Shown: piece by piece, positions 61,296 through 64,000 of the stretch
Layout: every line of letters begins with the position of its first letter
Position numbering within the stretch: position 1 is the stretch's first letter
From: an uncultured Bacteroidales bacterium
GTDB lineage: Bacteria; Bacteroidota; Bacteroidia; Bacteroidales; P3
Direction: 5' to 3'
Length of the DNA: 64,000 nt
NCBI GenBank assembly: GCA_900317955.1
Contig: ONIP01000010.1
Location: 19,970 to 83,969 of the forward strand
Program-made: the position numbers and the translations under genes
The notes under the pieces: generated by a model
The model's database searches: none
What the model was told of the DNA's origin: nothing
What the model saw: the letters and a program-made list of their open reading frames with translations, nothing else

Positions 61296-61477
61296 CGATA
61301 AAACAATAAACCTTAATCTTCATACAACAATGTACATCCCGATTTAAATTGATGTCATTTCCATCACGTGGTTGACCAACTAAGATTGAAAACTGCCATC
61401 GCCGTGCTGCAATACCCCCAAATGGTTTTGAAAACGGCTGTCGCAGGGGGCGAAAGTGGGTTTTGAAATTGAAACAA
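61296..61477. other. noncoding spacer before repeat copy B
   Basis: Nothing coding was seen; the part from 61395 on contains weak matches to the fuzzy repeat units of 60239-60421. Confidence 0.35.
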
Positions 61478-61552
61478 GGTTTTGCAGTGGTGCGAGGCAA
61501 AAGTGCACGGAAACGGCAAATTTCCGCCGCCCCGTGGGCAATAAAATCCGCA
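61478..61552. repeat. 75-bp direct repeat, copy B
   Basis: It starts GGTTTTGCAGTGGTGCGAGG and ends GGGCAATAAAATCCGCA, a diverged copy of 60384-60458; it ends 43 bases before the next ATG. Confidence 0.88.
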
Positions 61553-61595
61553 GGGCGGCGTTTGTTTCAGTGATTACCTTTTAATGATTTAGACA

Positions 61596-62207
61596 ATGAA
61601 GAAAATAATGTTAGTATGCGCGGCGATTATTGCCATAGTTGTATTAATTCTGCTGGGAATCGCCCTTGTGCCGAAATTCTTTCTCGACAACGGAGACAGG
61701 TTGGTCTGGCAATTGCAAAATTGGGCAAGGATACTAGCCACGCTGCTTATTGCAGTCGATGTTGTACTGGTGACAATCTATTATGTAAAAGGGAAACACA
61801 TACTGAAGAAAATAATCGCCGGGCTTGGATGTGTCCTATTGGTGATAGCGTGCTTGATTGGACTCTATGGCGCACTGGTGATGCACGACAATAAAGTTTG
61901 GGGAGACAAAGACTATGTCGTCTATTCGGAATACTATGACTTTTTCGACCCTGAGATGTTCGTGCTTTACAAACGAGATGGCCTTGTCGACAGGCGAATG
62001 TACCAGTTGCATACCAGTTACTATGGCACAGTGAAGAAAGCCACCTACACTATGTATCCTGACGCCGACTTGATAAAAGAGGAGGCAGACAGAACGGACT
62101 TCGACGGTTTCAATGATTATCACACTACAACATTCTACCGATTAAGCGACGGCCAATATTTGGACAAAGAGAAGAACGATTCACTTTTCTCGGTGATAAA
62201 ACAATAG
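61596..62207 (+). CDS. membrane protein of unknown function with extracytoplasmic tail
   Basis: The 203-residue protein has three membrane spans (about 5-27, 42-63 and 73-95). A hydrophilic C-terminal domain of about 105 residues follows (DYVVYSEYYDFFDPEMFVLYKRDG, YYGTVKKATYTMYPDADLIK). I do not recognise the family. It stands alone between repeat copy B and a terminator. Confidence 0.65.
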   Translation: MKKIMLVCAAIIAIVVLILLGIALVPKFFLDNGDRLVWQLQNWARILATLLIAVDVVLVTIYYVKGKHILKKIIAGLGCVLLVIACLIGLYGALVMHDNKVWGDKDYVVYSEYYDFFDPEMFVLYKRDGLVDRRMYQLHTSYYGTVKKATYTMYPDADLIKEEADRTDFDGFNDYHTTTFYRLSDGQYLDKEKNDSLFSVIKQ

Positions 62208-62226
62208 GAGTTGTATCTTCACAAAC

Positions 62227-62268
62227 CGAAAGCCGAGACCATTGCTGGCCTCGGCTTTCGTCGTTTTC
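62227..62268 (+). terminator. Rho-independent terminator of the membrane protein gene
   Basis: CGAAAGCCGAG (62227-62237) pairs perfectly with CTCGGCTTTCG (62250-62260), followed by TCGTTTTC. Confidence 0.85.
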
Positions 62269-62330
62269 ATTGCGGTGATTTGTGAAAGAATTGGCGTAAA
62301 ATGTGAAACTGCCGTGTGACGGAATGTTCG

Positions 62331-62338
62331 TATCTTTG
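62331..62338 (+). promoter_or_regulatory. -7 box (TATCTTTG) of the second flavodoxin gene
   Basis: TATCTTTGC lies 88 bases before the chosen ATG. Confidence 0.65.
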
Positions 62339-62426
62339 CAGTCGGAAACCGGTGAGGGCGAATGTGCGGAATATATTTAGTCATCAACGATTTACAAGAA
62401 TATCAACCCCAAATGGAACTACCGAT

Positions 62427-63062
62427 ATGAGCGCAAAACAGATTTTTACCACCCTCGCGGCCTTTGCACTCTTCCTGGCCTCGTCGGGCTGCAATGCACA
62501 AAACAAACAAGAGAATACTAACACAATAACGCAATCAAACAATAACGCAATGAACAAGATAGTCATCTTCTTCTCCCACGCGGGCGATAATTACAGCGTG
62601 GGCAACATCGAGGTCGGCAACACCAAGATTGTGGCCGACTACATCAGCGAAATCACAGGTGCCGACCAGTACGAGATTGTCACCCACAAGTACGACGGCA
62701 TGGCCTACACGCCGCTTATCAACCTGGCGCAGGAAGAAGCCAACAAGGGCGAGCTGCCGCCATACGAAGGCGCTGCCCCTGACCTCTCGAAGTACGACAC
62801 CGTCTTCATCGGCGGCCCCGTCTGGTGGGGCACCTATCCTCAGGTGATGTTTACCCTCTTCAAGGACATCGACCTTGCAGGCAAGACCGTCATCCCCTTC
62901 ACCACCCACGAGGGCAGCGGCCTGGCCAACTGCGTCAGCGACGTAAAGAAAGCCTTCCCCAAGGCCAACGTCACCCAAGGCTTCTCCATCTACGGCCACG
63001 AAGTCCGCACAGGCAAAGCCAAAGTGGAGAAATGGCTTTTAGAACTAAGAACTATGAAGTAA
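62427..63062 (+). CDS. flavodoxin family lipoprotein, second paralogue
   Basis: The ATG at 62427 gives MSAKQIFTTLAAFALFLASSGC, a lipoprotein signal (lipid Cys at about 22). The upstream open frame begins in the promoter region and was rejected. After a linker (NAQNKQENTNTITQSNNN) and an internal Met (NAMNKIVIFFSHAGDNYSVGN) comes a flavodoxin fold of the NAD(P)H-quinone-like type (FIGGPVWWGTYPQVMFTLF, VIPFTTHEGSGLANCV). The plan of lipoprotein signal, NKQEN linker and internal Met is shared with the gene at 51919, so these are paralogues. It is monocistronic, followed by a G8 run. Confidence 0.87.
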   Translation: MSAKQIFTTLAAFALFLASSGCNAQNKQENTNTITQSNNNAMNKIVIFFSHAGDNYSVGNIEVGNTKIVADYISEITGADQYEIVTHKYDGMAYTPLINLAQEEANKGELPPYEGAAPDLSKYDTVFIGGPVWWGTYPQVMFTLFKDIDLAGKTVIPFTTHEGSGLANCVSDVKKAFPKANVTQGFSIYGHEVRTGKAKVEKWLLELRTMK

Positions 63063-63108
63063 GGGGGGGGCAGCCGTCCAAACTTCTTAATTCTTACTTC
63101 TTAGTTCT
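63041..63108. other. inverted repeat spanning the end of the flavodoxin gene
   Basis: AGAACTAAG (63041-63049) and GAAGTAAG (63056-63063) are complementary to CTTAGTTCT (63100-63108) and CTTACTTC (63093-63100). A run of eight G follows the stop codon in the loop. It may end transcription, although no T run follows on the plus strand. Confidence 0.5.
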
Positions 63109-63182
63109 TACTTCAAAAAACGCCCCTGTGGACAATATTTTGTTCCTAAAAGCGTTAATTATAATATTATAGTCTATGCTTT

Positions 63183-64000
63183 ATGGATAATTCTAACATT
63201 GTATCTCCACCAGAAGTCAATATGAAAGGCATTCGCGGTGGGTTTTGGAAACAGTTGGGTATGTTGGTACTGGGCACCACAGTGTCGCTGGTGCTCACCT
63301 TTGGCACAGCACAAGTCATCGAAAAGAAACAGCGCGCCAACGACCGCCGCCTGACGGCCTTGATGGTGATGAGCAACATCGAATCCTTCGCCCAGCAACT
63401 GGACACAGCATGGATTCAGGCGGCAGGAGCCGACACCGCCGTTGCCTGGCTGCTGAATATACCGGAAGATTCCTTAGACGAAATGACTCTGTCTGAGCTG
63501 TTACCCATCATATCAAAAGCCAAGAGTATCGGATTTATAAACTACGACAAAACCACCGAGAGCATTTTCTCCAACAACATTGACACCTGGAAAAATATGG
63601 GCAACTTCCAATTCATCGACATCGTCGGCACCTGCTTCTCCACGATGCGACTATGCGAAGAAAAATGGAATGGCCATCAGAATGTGTTATCTGCCACTTT
63701 CAGTGAGATAGCGGCCCATCCCGACCAATACACCGGCAAGACGACAAGTGCCAAGATTGCCCGCGACCCGGGTTTCCGCCAGAAACTACTAATGATTCAC
63801 AGTTTGCGCAAATGGACTTGTTACCAGGCCAAATTTCTGCGCTATAGCAACCGGAAAAACATGGTAATCATAGGCATCACCGAGCAGGAGTTGAAGGACT
63901 TTATGAAGAAACGCCAACAAGAAATCGTCATCGACCAGCCAGAACCGATCTACAGCGAAATCACCATTCCCCAAGTCGACCCCGATAGCCTAACACACTA
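63183..64000 (+). CDS. membrane protein of unknown function, 3' end outside the window
   Basis: The frame is open from ATG at 63183 to the window edge, 272 codons. It has one membrane span (about 20-41, FWKQLGMLVLGTTVSLVLTFG) after a short cytosolic N-terminus, then a mostly helical extracytoplasmic domain (EKKQRANDRRLTALMVMSNIE, SFAQQLDTAWIQ). The pattern of a single span followed by a coiled segment is common in unnamed Bacteroidota proteins; I recognise no family. The last visible bases are TA, so the stop may follow directly. Confidence 0.7.
   Translation, partial: MDNSNIVSPPEVNMKGIRGGFWKQLGMLVLGTTVSLVLTFGTAQVIEKKQRANDRRLTALMVMSNIESFAQQLDTAWIQAAGADTAVAWLLNIPEDSLDEMTLSELLPIISKAKSIGFINYDKTTESIFSNNIDTWKNMGNFQFIDIVGTCFSTMRLCEEKWNGHQNVLSATFSEIAAHPDQYTGKTTSAKIARDPGFRQKLLMIHSLRKWTCYQAKFLRYSNRKNMVIIGITEQELKDFMKKRQQEIVIDQPEPIYSEITIPQVDPDSLTH

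Overview
The window comes from a member of the Bacteroidota, most probably order Bacteroidales. Many genes are preceded by the -7 box typical of that phylum (TAnnTTTG, seen as TATCTTTGC, TATTTTTGC, TACTTTTGC or TATATTTGC). The primary sigma factor is the short form of about 286 residues without region 1.1. Lipoproteins, DUF3667, ORF6N, DUF1111/imelysin and beta-barrel families of Bacteroidota type recur. GH29 fucosidase and GH2 mannosidase genes suggest a host-associated glycan degrader. Most genes are moderately G+C rich; the 22-30 kb stretch is visibly richer in A+T. No rRNA and no CRISPR array was seen; there is one tRNA (Asn).

Layout. 0-4.4 kb (minus strand): an outer-membrane porin, an imelysin lipoprotein and a di-haem DUF1111 lipoprotein, followed after a terminator by the start of a cytochrome c biogenesis gene. 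4.6-6.0 kb: alpha-L-fucosidase. 6.1-12.9 kb (minus): antiporter, S41 protease, O-antigen-ligase-like protein and M16 protease in one run. 13.1-17.7 kb (plus): porin, nucleoside-recognition membrane protein, two tandem DUF3667 paralogues, then a small 2[4Fe-4S] ferredoxin. 18-22 kb: acyltransferase, TPR protein, radical SAM protein, membrane protein.

22-30 kb is an accessory island. It holds an overlapping pair made of an SMC/OLD-like ATPase and an unrecognised partner (a candidate two-gene defence module), an ORF6N protein carrying near-perfect palindromes in its coding sequence, a frameshifted beta-flower/collagen-like gene, and a three-gene cassette whose order and families fit a toxin-antitoxin-chaperone (TAC) system with a SecB-like chaperone. 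It also holds relics of a DUF4143 ATPase and of a second ORF6N gene. It ends at a queG gene that carries about 105 extra in-frame residues made of repeats.

31-56 kb is mostly housekeeping and envelope: rlmL-like, yihY, nadC, cinA, DUF486, GH2 beta-mannosidase, zinc peptidase, beta-barrel protein, NAD(P)HX dehydratase, tRNA-Asn, folD, ffh, rpoD, rsmG, mntP, a thioredoxin-like protein, an M3 peptidase, PspC, flavodoxin, DUF362, an AraC regulator and a carbohydrate-binding beta-helix protein.

57-62 kb contains an OmpA protein and then a decaying region: an acyl-ACP thioesterase gene with an amber codon, a 5'-truncated AraC gene, an orphan 3' gene end, a lipoprotein gene with a broken signal sequence, and two copies of a 75-bp direct repeat. 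The window ends with a second flavodoxin lipoprotein and a partial membrane protein gene.
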